NCBI GenBank assembly: GCA_013001575.1
Contig: JABDMI010000087.1
Span: 1-32,876 of the forward strand
Length of the DNA stretch: 32,876 nucleotides
From: Gammaproteobacteria bacterium
GTDB taxonomy: Bacteria > Pseudomonadota > Gammaproteobacteria > Steroidobacterales > JABDMI01
Direction: 5' to 3'
Part shown: piece by piece, positions 1 through 7,466 of the stretch
Layout: each line of letters begins with the position of its first letter
How positions within the stretch are numbered: the first letter of the stretch is position 1
The notes under the pieces: model-generated
The model's database searches: none
The model's input: only the letters and a program-made list of their open reading frames with translations
Told to the model about the DNA's origin: nothing
Translations under genes and position numbers: made by a program

Positions 1-611
1 ATGCTTAATTCTTTGGGTTTTTTGGCGGCGGCCGGTGCTTGGATGTCTGTTTGGATCTTTTGTGCCGTGTTTGTTTGCATGTTTTTTTCAACCAGTGTTT
101 TTAGATTATTCAAACCTTGTTCGTAACTTCCGCCTACCCACTTATCCATGAATAAGCCCATCCAGCGACCAATCGGGTTACCACCCATGTCGGTATCAAA
201 TCCCCAGGTCACGTTTGTGCCTTGTGCTGCCGGGGCCAACATGAAATAGGCTTGCGCGGTACCCTGTGGTCCAAAGTCAAGATCCGATGTGACTTTGCTT
301 TGACTGACAGAGGTAATGGTTTGTTTTCCACTGCCCACTTCCGGATTGTCACTGGCCCATTTCACACTGGCACCCACGCCGGATTCTGGTCCGCTGTATG
401 CGTAAGTAGTGCCTTCCGGATCGATTGGGGCCCAGGGCGACCACTCATTAAAGGTTTTTAAATTGGTCAGATACGGCAAAATGTTTTCTGCAGAAGCATC
501 AATATTTATGCTGCGGTCAACATGGCGCTGGCGGGGCAGTGCGTATGCTGCGATCGCGAGGACCACGATCAGGATCAATATGTATTTGAGAATTTTACCT
601 AGTACTTTCAC
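1..611 (-). CDS. SRPBCC (polyketide cyclase-like) membrane-anchored protein, 3' end cut by window
   Basis: The reading frame starts at a GTG (609-611 on the minus strand) preceded closely by GGAG, and stays open to the window edge, giving about 203 codons. An N-terminal hydrophobic segment (about residues 7-21, ILKYILILIVVLAIAAYAL) looks like a membrane anchor or signal. After it comes NIDASAENILPYLTNLKTF and then EWSPWAPIDPEG, the usual opening of START/SRPBCC polyketide-cyclase-type proteins. Later parts (GPQGTAQAYFMLAP, NVTWGFDTDMGGNPIGRWMG) also fit that fold. The tail is rich in Ala, Lys and Gln. The family binds hydrophobic ligands; no substrate can be named here. The stop codon lies outside the window, so the full length is unknown. 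Confidence 0.75.
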   Translation of the reverse strand, partial: MKVLGKILKYILILIVVLAIAAYALPRQRHVDRSINIDASAENILPYLTNLKTFNEWSPWAPIDPEGTTYAYSGPESGVGASVKWASDNPEVGSGKQTITSVSQSKVTSDLDFGPQGTAQAYFMLAPAAQGTNVTWGFDTDMGGNPIGRWMGLFMDKWVGGSYEQGLNNLKTLVEKNMQTNTAQKIQTDIQAPAAAKKPKELS

Positions 612-752
612 GGGTATCTCCAGTGATGAGCTCAAACCCAATTAACAGGGCAGAATCGAAGGCCTGATTGTCCTCCTGAGGCTGAATAAAGGCAAGTCAG
701 ATGCGGTACTGGGATTTATCCGCTAAATATTAGAAAAACTGAATAAATAAGA

Positions 753-1616
753 TTAATTCAACATGTTTGCCATTTTGCGGCGATAGGATTTGACCAAAGC
801 GTCGTCCTCAACCACGGCAAAGGCCGCAATCAGCGCCTTGCGTCCGAGGCCATTCTCAAAGTCGGGTGCGCTATGCAATATGTACATAAAATCCTGTAAA
901 GCGGCTTCGTGGTAGCCTTCCAGCAATTTGTGCACACCCAGCTGGTAGCGGGTGGTGTGGTTACTCGGGTCTTTCACTAACAGCTTATTCAGTTGCTCGT
1001 AATCGGGTGCCAGTTGTTTGGCGCGATAAAAATCCACCAGTACTTTTACTTTTTGCCCATTCTCGGTTTCGGTGATATTGACCGGCAGTTTTTCGAACAG
1101 GTCATGCGCTTTGTCAACCTGGTTTGTGATTAGGTAGGTGGTGGTCAATTCCAGATTCATGGCGGCGTTATCCGGCTCATTGAGCAAGGCTTGTTGTAGT
1201 TCAGTAATTCTCTCGTGCGGATCTTCTGAGGCCCCGGCTTGTGGCTCAAGATCTTCTTCCAGCTTGTCCTCCGCCGCATCAATAAACGGATCAATGGCCT
1301 GAATGAGTTCAGGCGCGGGTTGTACGCCAGTTGTTTCGTACACCAATTCACGACCCTTGATGAGTTTCAGAGCCGGGATTCCGCGAATGGCAAAATGCTG
1401 TGCGAGCGCGGGGTTCTCATCGGTATTGACTTTGGCAATGAGTAATTTGCCTTGGTAATGGCTTGCGAGCTCTTCCAGAATAGGCGCCAGGGAACGACAG
1501 GGACCACACCAGGGCGCCCAGAAGTCGATTAAAACCGCGGTATCATCCGAGCGTAATATTACATCGTCACCAAACGTGGCATCGCTGCTGTTAAAGATTA
1601 AGTCTGACTCCGCCAT
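753..1616 (-). CDS. cnoX: CnoX/YbbN-type thioredoxin-TPR co-chaperone
   Basis: The 287-residue product has an N-terminal thioredoxin domain (about residues 8-110) with the active site W36-C-G-P-C40 and the cis-proline stretch IRGIPALKLI. A C-terminal TPR-like helical region (about 130-287) follows, the architecture of CnoX (YbbN). CnoX proteins guard substrates of the GroEL and DnaK chaperones against oxidation in the cytoplasm. From memory, the E. coli protein has lost the CxxC pair, whereas this one keeps both cysteines, so it may also reduce disulphides. The start has a good AGGAG about eight bases upstream. The gene appears monocistronic: its neighbours on the same strand are separated by over 100 bases on both sides. 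Confidence 0.88.
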   Translation of the reverse strand: MAESDLIFNSSDATFGDDVILRSDDTAVLIDFWAPWCGPCRSLAPILEELASHYQGKLLIAKVNTDENPALAQHFAIRGIPALKLIKGRELVYETTGVQPAPELIQAIDPFIDAAEDKLEEDLEPQAGASEDPHERITELQQALLNEPDNAAMNLELTTTYLITNQVDKAHDLFEKLPVNITETENGQKVKVLVDFYRAKQLAPDYEQLNKLLVKDPSNHTTRYQLGVHKLLEGYHEAALQDFMYILHSAPDFENGLGRKALIAAFAVVEDDALVKSYRRKMANMLN

Positions 1617-1737
1617 GTTCGGCTCCTATTGGTGATGACCCTAGAATATGGGCTCAAATGTATAGATTTCAAGGAGCAGACGGTATTTCAGCTTTTTGGA
1701 TACACAGAATAGCTGAATCCACTTGTTGCACCGACGT

Positions 1738-1763
1738 AAAAAAGGCAGTCATCAGACTGCCTT
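1738..1763 (-). terminator. Rho-independent terminator of the exported-protein gene
   Basis: A nine-pair stem (AAGGCAGTC at 1742-1750 with GACTGCCTT at 1755-1763, loop ATCA) is followed on the minus strand by six T residues. It lies 22 bases past the stop codon of the leftward gene at 1785-2456. Confidence 0.85.
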
Positions 1764-1784
1764 CAATGGATTCGCACAGTTCCC

Positions 1785-2456
1785 TTAATCGGTTTCTTTT
1801 TCGATGCTCATGCGTTTTTTAACTATCTTCACATGCTTGCCATCTTTGGTCACATACTCTTTTACATCAACGCCATCCATGTCCAGGTCAGTGACTTCGC
1901 CATCCTCGGAAATGAACATTTCCTTGTGCAGCATGTGCGGACCGGAACCAAAATGTACTTGGTCTTGAATACCTGCATTTGTCAGTGCTGCGCGAATGGT
2001 GTCTTTGGTTGCCTGGTCAAGTTCGCGTGAACTGCTGATGGTCAATCCTTCCGGCATGTGCATATCAACATCATATTCAATGTCCATGGTTTCATCAGCG
2101 CCGCCTTGCATACGCATGATCTTGACCTTGCCCGGGCCATGCGCTGGAGGAACAGGCATATTGATGTTTTCGCCATTTGCATTAATGGTCAAATTGTCAC
2201 CTGCACGGGTAATGGTTACGGTCTCACCCGATTCACTGGAAACGGTTTTGCTCTCTCCATCTTTAAGGTCGTGTAAAAAGACACCGTTTACATCACTGTC
2301 AAACTTCAGGGTTTTCTCCTGACCTGTGTCATTAATCGTTTTTACAACCACAACCTCATGGTTTTTCTCTTTGTCACCGGCAAACAGTGTGGTAAGGCCT
2401 ACGCACATAATCAATCCGCTTATTGCTGCGGCTGCAAATACATTTCTGATGAGCAT
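1785..2456 (-). CDS. Exported protein of unknown function
   Basis: I do not recognise this 223-residue protein. The start chosen is the ATG at 2456, which has AGGAGAG about five bases upstream. An in-frame ATG at 2516 would add 20 residues but has no ribosome binding site and would spoil the signal peptide. The N terminus (MLIRNVFAAAAISGLIMCVG) is a signal peptide or anchor ending near LFAG. The mature part is acidic and Met/His-rich (MRMQGG, DVDMHMPEG, GPHMLHKEMF), with short strand-like repeats on the theme of E/D-x-G-E/K followed by T-V. It ends in a basic stretch (KHVKIVKKRMSIEK). Metal binding through Met/His or a periplasmic stress role is conceivable but unproven. It is divergent from the hydrolase at 2653 and has its own terminator. 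Confidence 0.7.
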   Translation of the reverse strand: MLIRNVFAAAAISGLIMCVGLTTLFAGDKEKNHEVVVVKTINDTGQEKTLKFDSDVNGVFLHDLKDGESKTVSSESGETVTITRAGDNLTINANGENINMPVPPAHGPGKVKIMRMQGGADETMDIEYDVDMHMPEGLTISSSRELDQATKDTIRAALTNAGIQDQVHFGSGPHMLHKEMFISEDGEVTDLDMDGVDVKEYVTKDGKHVKIVKKRMSIEKETD

Positions 2457-2496
2457 GGTTCTCTCCTGATAAATTGAGTCACTAAGTATGCATTTC

Positions 2497-2513
2497 TCAC
2501 AGCTAAGATGTGA
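2497..2513. promoter_or_regulatory. 17-bp near-palindrome, possible operator
   Basis: TCACAGCTAAGATGTGA is symmetric at 14 of its 17 positions, counting the centre as neutral. It lies in the divergent promoter region between the leftward gene starting at 2456 and the rightward hydrolase gene, about 41 bases upstream of the leftward start codon. The arms TCACA/TGTGA are in the opposite orientation to a CRP site, so this is not a standard CRP box. The cognate regulator is unknown. Confidence 0.4.
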
Positions 2514-2652
2514 CATACGTCGAAAGGGTTACAGAATTTTACGCTTTTTCACTGGAATTCGAGAGAAAAAGACATTGCTACGCAACAAATTCCTCGCAAT
2601 GTTAAAATTCAGCCCAAGTTATGACAATAGATCAGGGTATCAATTAAATTCA

Positions 2653-3639
2653 ATGTTTTCAGAGCAACAATATAAAGCGCCAGTTTGGGGGCGTAATAAG
2701 CACATTCAGTCACTGCTGGCCACCGCCAAATTCCGGCGCCCACTGGTGGAGAAGCGGGCGCAACCCTTGTTGCAGTCCAGTGAGGAGGTCATTCTGGAAT
2801 GCGGTGACGGGGTGCGACTATTGGGTTACTACAGTCCACAGGAACATACAGCAGCGCCTCTGGTGATTTTGTTACATGGCTGGGAAGGCAGTGCCGATTC
2901 CATGTATTTGCTGTCATCGGCGCAAAAATTATTTGCTGCAGGCTTTTCGGTTTTTCGTCTTAATTTACGCGACCACGGCGACAGTCATCATCTTAATGAA
3001 GACCTTTTTCATTCATGTCGTCTGGATGAGGTTATCGGGGCGGTAAAATATATTCAGCAACGGTACCCGGCCGAACAGACTTTCATGGCAGGTTACTCAC
3101 TGGGCGGAAATTTTAGTCTTCGGGTTGCCGCCAATGCCCACTTGCACGGGATTAGCCTGAATAAGGTTGTGGCGATCTGTCCGCCGATCGATCCGCACGA
3201 CACCATGGTCCAGCTAGAACAAGGATTCACCTTGTATAACTGGTATTTTTTGGTGAAATGGCATCGCTCCCTGAAAAAAAAGGCACAGCTTTTCCCGCAT
3301 AAATATAACGGCGATGACCTGATCCGTATTAAAGACCTTGCCAAACTTACCGAAGTATTACTTGCAGAGTTCGGGGAATTTGAAAGTGTTAGGCATTATT
3401 TCGATGCCTATGCCTTAAAAGGCGAAATGCTTTCAGACTTGCAAACGCCTGCGGTGATGCTTTTGGCTAAAGACGATCCGATCATCAGACATCAAGGCAG
3501 TGACCTGGTGCAGGCTTCACAACATTTGACTATCGTAAAAACAGAACATGGCGGGCATTGCGGGTTTTTAAAGAATGCCAAATTACATTCCTGGGCTGAT
3601 GACTTCTTGTTACAGGAATTTGCACGCCCGGCGACTTGA
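2653..3639 (+). CDS. YheT/ABHD-type alpha/beta hydrolase
   Basis: The 328-residue hydrolase starts by preference at ATG 2653. From there the N terminus (MFSEQQYKAPVWGRNKHIQSLL) lines up with the xxPxWGxxxHxQTLL opening of YheT-family hydrolases. The frame is open upstream to an ATG at 2488, but that would overlap the divergent promoter zone and adds nothing recognisable. Seen motifs are the oxyanion loop HGWEG (about residue 75), the nucleophile elbow GYSLGG (Ser about 149), a candidate Asp in KDDPI (about 274) and His in GGHCGF (about 302). The family hydrolyses esters or lipids; the substrate is unknown. No strong ribosome binding site is visible at either start, so the exact N terminus is uncertain. 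Confidence 0.8.
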   Translation: MFSEQQYKAPVWGRNKHIQSLLATAKFRRPLVEKRAQPLLQSSEEVILECGDGVRLLGYYSPQEHTAAPLVILLHGWEGSADSMYLLSSAQKLFAAGFSVFRLNLRDHGDSHHLNEDLFHSCRLDEVIGAVKYIQQRYPAEQTFMAGYSLGGNFSLRVAANAHLHGISLNKVVAICPPIDPHDTMVQLEQGFTLYNWYFLVKWHRSLKKKAQLFPHKYNGDDLIRIKDLAKLTEVLLAEFGEFESVRHYFDAYALKGEMLSDLQTPAVMLLAKDDPIIRHQGSDLVQASQHLTIVKTEHGGHCGFLKNAKLHSWADDFLLQEFARPAT

Positions 3640-3675
3640 TTCAAATTTCCGGATTGCCGGCAATTAATAATAGGC

Positions 3676-3704
3676 AAAAAAAAGGCCGCAACCGAAGTTG
3701 CGGC
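3676..3704 (-). terminator. Rho-independent terminator with UUCG tetraloop
   Basis: An eight-pair GC-rich stem (GCCGCAAC at 3685-3692, GTTGCGGC at 3697-3704) closes a TTCG loop as read on the minus strand, and eight T residues follow. It sits 55 bases past the stop of the small leftward gene at 3759-3959. It also lies about 45 bases past the stop of the rightward hydrolase gene but lacks a T-run in that direction. Confidence 0.9.
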
Positions 3705-3758
3705 AAAGGGAGTTTGCTGCTCGGGGAGGAGAGATAGTCTCCAAATAGGGTTACCGGT

Positions 3759-3959
3759 TTATCTGGTGGTCAGACGCTCCAGTGGAAAAAGGATTACATT
3801 ATTGCCAGCGTTGCTTTTTTGTTCTTTGCGTAATTCGGCAAGATATTGCAAACGCTCGGTCATTGGTTCTACCAGGTCGTTAAGCCAGCTTTGACGCTGA
3901 CGTTTCATTGACTCCAGTTCGGTCAAACGCGCTTCAAGTTGATTTAATGATTGGTTCAT
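3759..3959 (-). CDS. Small coiled-coil protein of unknown function
   Basis: A 66-residue, soluble, charged protein with no signal or membrane segment. Residues 1-48 form a heptad-like helix (MNQSLNQLEARLTELESM, then ERLQYLAELRKEQ), consistent with a short coiled coil. The C terminus (NNVILFPLERLTTR) is different in character. I do not recognise a family. The strong terminator placed just after it supports that it is a real transcription unit. The ribosome binding site is weak (ACTGGA about ten bases upstream). The 357 bases upstream hold two CRP-like sites. Confidence 0.6.
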   Translation of the reverse strand: MNQSLNQLEARLTELESMKRQRQSWLNDLVEPMTERLQYLAELRKEQKSNAGNNVILFPLERLTTR

Positions 3960-4031
3960 GTCTGTGTTGTCCAGTGGTTGTGGGTTTATTTATTCAGTGG
4001 AGCCATTCTAGGAATCTGGGCAGAACAATTC

Positions 4032-4047
4032 TGTGACTGAAATCACT
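4032..4047. promoter_or_regulatory. CRP/Vfr-like binding site 1
   Basis: TGTGACTGAAATCACT matches the CRP consensus TGTGA-N6-TCACA at nine of ten core bases. It lies about 73 bases upstream of the leftward small gene (start 3959), and is well placed to control it. In gammaproteobacteria CRP or Vfr bound to cyclic AMP reads such sites. Binding here is inferred from sequence only. Confidence 0.5.
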
Positions 4048-4196
4048 CTTTTCTACATCGCCTCTTAAAATGGGCTTTTTGACAAGCGCCGAAATTAATT
4101 ATTCAATAAAATCAGTAAGATACATCAATTTTTTGACCCTAAAAACTTGACCAAAGGGCTAAAATCGCGGATAAATGGACACTTGAATTATGGAAC

Positions 4197-4212
4197 TGTG
4201 AACTGGCTCACG
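4197..4212. promoter_or_regulatory. CRP/Vfr-like binding site 2
   Basis: TGTGAACTGGCTCACG matches TGTGA-N6-TCACA at nine of ten core bases and its flanks are also symmetric (AAC...GTT). It is centred about 81 bases before the TATAAT at 4283-4288. That puts it roughly at -90 relative to the expected start of the rightward transcript, a position seen for activating CRP sites. Confidence 0.5.
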
Positions 4213-4282
4213 TTTTTAAAAGTGTGCCTAAAGAATAATTCCACCTCCAGAAGCAGGGCGCGATTCCGGGGCGAGACATATG

Positions 4283-4288
4283 TATAAT
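4283..4288 (+). promoter_or_regulatory. Candidate -10 box of the 77-residue protein gene
   Basis: A perfect TATAAT lies 29 bases upstream of the ATG at 4317. No good -35 box is seen at the usual distance (the region is GC-rich, GATTCCGGGG), which would fit a promoter needing an activator such as the CRP-like site 2 upstream. The rest of the 3960-4316 gap is AT-rich with no open reading frame that I trust. Confidence 0.45.
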
Positions 4289-4316
4289 AACAACACACCA
4301 AATGCGAGATTTTTTA

Positions 4317-4550
4317 ATGGCACACAATAAACCTGAACAAGAATGGACTTTGCCAGTCATTGACTCCGAAATACCAGTAGCATCCGAAGCGCCGGGTATA
4401 GGAAGTACCGGGGCCTGGGCCAGTTATGCAATTGGTGCTGTTACCAAGAATTTAATGAAACAGGATAATAAAAAACCCTTTCCATTTATTGACGAGGACG
4501 AGCATCCGGCCCATTTAACCCTTGAGAGTAGTAATAACAAGGCCGATTGA
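4317..4550 (+). CDS. Small protein of unknown function
   Basis: A 77-residue product starting at ATG 4317 (GCGAGA about eight bases upstream); an ATG 15 bases earlier is in frame but has no ribosome binding site. The protein is acidic and has a central Gly/Ala-rich stretch (APGIGSTGAWASYAIGAV) that could be a weak amphipathic or membrane-associated helix. A KKPFPFIDEDEHPAH segment follows. No signal peptide and no cysteines are present. I do not recognise a family. A candidate promoter upstream and a strong terminator downstream argue that it is a real, separately transcribed gene. Confidence 0.6.
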   Translation: MAHNKPEQEWTLPVIDSEIPVASEAPGIGSTGAWASYAIGAVTKNLMKQDNKKPFPFIDEDEHPAHLTLESSNNKAD

Positions 4551-4580
4551 ACTGGCCGTTAAATCAGGTAAATAATTGAA

Positions 4581-4610
4581 AAAACGCGCCAATTGGCGCG
4601 TTTTGTTTTT
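4581..4610 (+). terminator. Rho-independent terminator, probably bidirectional
   Basis: A perfect 24-base palindrome (4581-4604) with a CGCGCC/GGCGCG core is followed by TTTTGTTTTT on the plus strand and by a T-run on the minus strand. It lies 31 bases after the stop of the 77-residue protein gene. Confidence 0.9.
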
Positions 4611-4783
4611 GCAATTCCTTGAATGGATTGATAGAATCCAGCGCAATCGTTATTGGATCTTCAGTAAATAGACCCAAAATTTAGTAGCGATGAATTAAAC
4701 CTTTGATAACCGAAGATTGTCAGTGGATGCGCCATAAAGATGTAACTCTGCTCGCATTTCGGTAGAACCTCGCGGAGTTATAC

Positions 4784-5062
4784 ATGAAAAATCTCACAAA
4801 TTTTCTTAAAGCTGCAGTACTGGCGATCACTTTATCTATCTGTTCCCTAAGCGTTTCAGCTTACGAGATCAAGCACGGCTATTCAGCTGACGATGGCATG
4901 GCATATTATGGTGTGTGCAAAAACGGCAAAGATCTGATGGTCACAAAAACCAAAGACGGTACCTTCAAATACGAAGGCCCGGCTTCCAAAGGAAAACTTA
5001 AAAAAGGCGCAGATCTGGACAAGGCAGCACGCAAGGCCTGTGGCGAAGAACGCAAAGCCTGA
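4784..5062 (+). CDS. Small secreted periplasmic protein of unknown function
   Basis: The 92-residue product has a classical signal peptide (residues 1-26, basic MKNLTNFLK, hydrophobic AAVLAITLSICSLS, cleavage near VSA/YE). The mature part of about 66 residues is lysine-rich with two cysteines (in YGVCKNG and RKACGEE) that could form one disulphide in the periplasm. A GGAG lies about ten bases before the ATG. I do not recognise a family. The gene has its own terminator directly downstream. The 170 bases between the previous terminator and this gene hold a short hairpin near 4624-4640 and nothing else I can name. Confidence 0.7.
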   Translation: MKNLTNFLKAAVLAITLSICSLSVSAYEIKHGYSADDGMAYYGVCKNGKDLMVTKTKDGTFKYEGPASKGKLKKGADLDKAARKACGEERKA

Positions 5063-5089
5063 AGCTTGATTTAGTCAGGATTTTAATGA

Positions 5090-5114
5090 GCCGCAAGCAT
5101 TGCTTGCGGCTTTT
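5090..5114 (+). terminator. Rho-independent terminator of the small secreted protein gene
   Basis: GCCGCAAG (5090-5097) pairs with CTTGCGGC (5103-5110) across a five-base loop, followed by TTTT. It starts 27 bases past the stop codon at 5062. Confidence 0.8.
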
Positions 5115-5186
5115 CTGGTTTATGGGTAGAGTGAATTTATAAACTCTCATAAATCCTGTGGATTCCAGGCATTGGACGGATCAAGT

Positions 5187-5792
5187 ATGAAAACCAGAAA
5201 AATATTAACCGTTTTAGGCCACACCCTGATGTGTTTCGTTTTGTTGTCTTGTGCAACGTCCTCAACCGCGAATGATGTTGTGCAACCCAAAACCACACCA
5301 AGCCAGACTTCCAGAAGTGTTACAACAAACAATGCCCTGAACTTTGGCCTTTTGGCCCCGTTGATCGGTGTGTGGAATGTGCGCGACTGGCAATTACAAA
5401 ATGACGGTACCTGGCAGGAACAGTCCGGTGCCAGCTGGCGCTTCTATCCGATCCAGAACGGTTCCAGCATGCAAGATGTGTGGTTTAGTGATTCCGGCGA
5501 GGCAGACAAAGGCCCGGGTTATGGTACAAATTTAAGGGTCTATAATCCCTTGGCAAAAACCTGGCAGGCCGCCTGGTTGTCTTCACGTAAACGCAATATT
5601 GAGTTATACACTGGTGTACAAAGCGCAAATGAAGTGCTCTTCACTTCACAGGCCAGTGACAATGGTCGCTTGACCAGAACAGTATTCAGTGACATAACAC
5701 CAGACACATTCAAATGGCGTATGGAGTGGTCCAATGATGAAGGCGCAAGCTGGTTGAGTATTTACAGAGTTGAAGCCAGCCGTGTGAAATAA
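5187..5792 (+). CDS. Lipoprotein with DUF1579-like domain
   Basis: The start chosen is ATG 5187; a TTG at 5172 is in frame, but the ATG gives a clean lipoprotein signal (MKTRKILTVLGHTLMCFVLL) with lipobox LLSC near residue 22. The 201-residue protein has a Ser/Thr/Gln-rich linker up to about residue 50. A beta-rich domain follows, starting LLAPLIGVWNVRDWQLQNDG and continuing SWRFYPIQNG, DVWF, TNLRVYNP and FKWRMEWSNDEG. That pattern resembles DUF1579 / heme-binding-barrel-like domains, where a GxW near the start is typical. The function is unknown. It is 40 bases upstream of the amidohydrolase gene on the same strand and may be cotranscribed with it. Confidence 0.7.
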   Translation: MKTRKILTVLGHTLMCFVLLSCATSSTANDVVQPKTTPSQTSRSVTTNNALNFGLLAPLIGVWNVRDWQLQNDGTWQEQSGASWRFYPIQNGSSMQDVWFSDSGEADKGPGYGTNLRVYNPLAKTWQAAWLSSRKRNIELYTGVQSANEVLFTSQASDNGRLTRTVFSDITPDTFKWRMEWSNDEGASWLSIYRVEASRVK

Positions 5793-5832
5793 GCTTGCGA
5801 TATACTGAAAGTTATCAGATTAGGAGAAGTTC

Positions 5833-7146
5833 ATGTTGGGCCGTTTCAAAATTTATAAAAGTATTTTAATTCTACTCACCTCAGGATTATTCCTGGGCAT
5901 GACCCTTGAGGCGGCTACGCTTATTCACGCCGGGCGCATGCTTGACATGAAATCCAATAAAATACAAAAAAATGTCAGTATTGTGGTCGCTGGTAATCGT
6001 ATTGAATCCATCGAAGAGGGGTTTATCGAGCCTGAACAAGGTGACGTTGTAATTGATCTTAAAGAACATACCGTTCTACCCGGGCTAATGGACATGCATA
6101 CGCACATTAGTATGCAATTTGGCCCTAATCGATACCTTGATCGTTTCACCAAAGAGCCTGCCGACATCGCGCTGCAGTCGGTGGTCTATGCCAAGCGCAC
6201 CCTCGACGCCGGATTCACTACAGTGAGAAATTTGGGTGACGCTCATAATGTTACGGTTTCATTACGCAATGCGATCAACCAGGGTTTGATCGACGGCCCG
6301 AGAATTTATACCGCTGGAAAATCCATTGCAACCACGGGCGGCCATGCTGATCCGACCAATGGCATTGTCAGTCATTTGCGTCCTGCTGCCACGCCGGAAA
6401 ATGGCGTGATCGACGGGCCCTATGAAGCCGCCAAGGCCGTTCGCCAACGCTATAAAGACGGTGCCGACCTGATCAAGATCACAGCCACTGGCGGGGTCTT
6501 GAGTGTGGCAAAAAGTGGCCAGAATCCGCAATTTTCGGATGAAGAACTGGAATCGCTCATCGCAACGGCAAAAGATTATGACTTTAAAGTTACCGCGCAT
6601 GCACATGGCGCCGAAGGCATGAAACGTGCATTGAACGCCGGAGTGAGTTCAATCGAGCATGGCACTTACATGGACGACGATGTGATGAATTTACTCAAAA
6701 AATACGACGCGTATTATGTACCAACGATTATCGCCGGTAAGTGGGTGGCGGAAAAGGCCAAAATTGACGGCTTTTTCCCGGCGGTTGTACGTCCCAAGGC
6801 AGCGGCGATAGGGCCGATCATTCAGGAAACGTTCGGACGTGCGCACAAAGCCGGCGTCAATATTGCTTTTGGCACCGACAGCGGAGTCTCGGAGCATGGA
6901 CGCAACGCAGAAGAGTTTGTGTATATGATCGAGGCGGGCATGACGCCAATTCAGGCATTACAGTCTGCTACGGTGAATGCTGCGAAGTTACTTGGGGTTT
7001 CGGAAACACTGGGCACATTGGAGGCGAACAAGTTTGCCGATATTATTGCCGTCAAAGGTAATCCCCTCGACGATATCACCAAGTTACAACGCCTGGAATT
7101 CATCATGAAAGATGGAGAAATTCATAAACATGTTTCACAGAATTAA
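5833..7146 (+). CDS. Exported metal-dependent amidohydrolase (imidazolonepropionase/prolidase-like)
   Basis: The 437-residue protein begins with an N-terminal signal or anchor (about residues 9-27) and has AGGAG eight bases before the ATG. It shows the complete metal-site set of the amidohydrolase superfamily: HTH at 89-91, a lysine for carbamylation at about 215 ([11 protein letters not shown]), His at 256/258 (AHAHG), His at 276 (IEHGT) and Asp at 349 (FGTDSG). The MDMHTHI and [10 protein letters not shown] segments place it in the imidazolonepropionase-like/Xaa-Pro dipeptidase-like branch. Exported members often cleave dipeptides or cyclic amides in the periplasm. The substrate here is not determinable. 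Confidence 0.88.
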   Translation: MLGRFKIYKSILILLTSGLFLGMTLEAATLIHAGRMLDMKSNKIQKNVSIVVAGNRIESIEEGFIEPEQGDVVIDLKEHTVLPGLMDMHTHISMQFGPNRYLDRFTKEPADIALQSVVYAKRTLDAGFTTVRNLGDAHNVTVSLRNAINQGLIDGPRIYTAGKSIATTGGHADPTNGIVSHLRPAATPENGVIDGPYEAAKAVRQRYKDGADLIKITATGGVLSVAKSGQNPQFSDEELESLIATAKDYDFKVTAHAHGAEGMKRALNAGVSSIEHGTYMDDDVMNLLKKYDAYYVPTIIAGKWVAEKAKIDGFFPAVVRPKAAAIGPIIQETFGRAHKAGVNIAFGTDSGVSEHGRNAEEFVYMIEAGMTPIQALQSATVNAAKLLGVSETLGTLEANKFADIIAVKGNPLDDITKLQRLEFIMKDGEIHKHVSQN

Positions 7147-7466
7147 AAAATTCTGGTCTAAGGTAGTTCTCTGACTATTTTGATAGCACTTGGCACTATT
7201 ATTTTCTGACAAAACAAGAGAGAGTCCGCTAAAGTTACTGTCGATAATACGTCAGAATTTTCTAGCAAAAAACGATTGCAAGTATTAAATGTACAGGTTA
7301 CATACGCGCCTTGGTTGGTGGTATGGCGGTGAGTTATCAACTGGATGAAAGTGTCGAGTTTCCACTTGAGCAAGTAGAAGAAAAAATTCAAGTTTGTTCA
7401 ACTTTAACCTGGTCTGATTTGATAATCACACGTTCAGTATTTGTCAAAGACTATTAGCAATACAAA
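7147..7466. other. 320-base intergenic gap
   Basis: No confident gene or terminator is visible between the convergent amidohydrolase and PEBP genes. A short rightward frame (7323-7457) and a second coding-like stretch in another frame just upstream (about 7211-7330) look like possible decayed coding sequence. Confidence 0.5.
7323..7457 (+). pseudogene. Possible remnant of an unidentified gene
   Basis: An ATG frame of 44 codons (MAVSYQLDESVEFPLEQVEE onward, then TLTWSDLIITRSVFVKDY) reads like a protein rather than noise. The frame is open upstream to a TAG near 7262. In an adjacent frame the preceding stretch reads AKVTVDNTSEFSSKKRLQVL and NVQVTYAPWLVVWR before its stop at about 7334. Both segments together suggest one gene broken by a frameshift. 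No family is recognised and no clear ribosome binding site is present. Chance cannot be excluded. Confidence 0.25.

Noticed and set aside
2497-2513. CRP site at the palindrome
   Set aside because: The arms are TCACA...TGTGA, the reverse of the CRP order, and the spacer is seven bases.
2488-2652. Upstream extension of the YheT-like hydrolase to ATG 2488
   Set aside because: The added residues are not conserved-looking, have no ribosome binding site and would cover the divergent promoter and palindrome.
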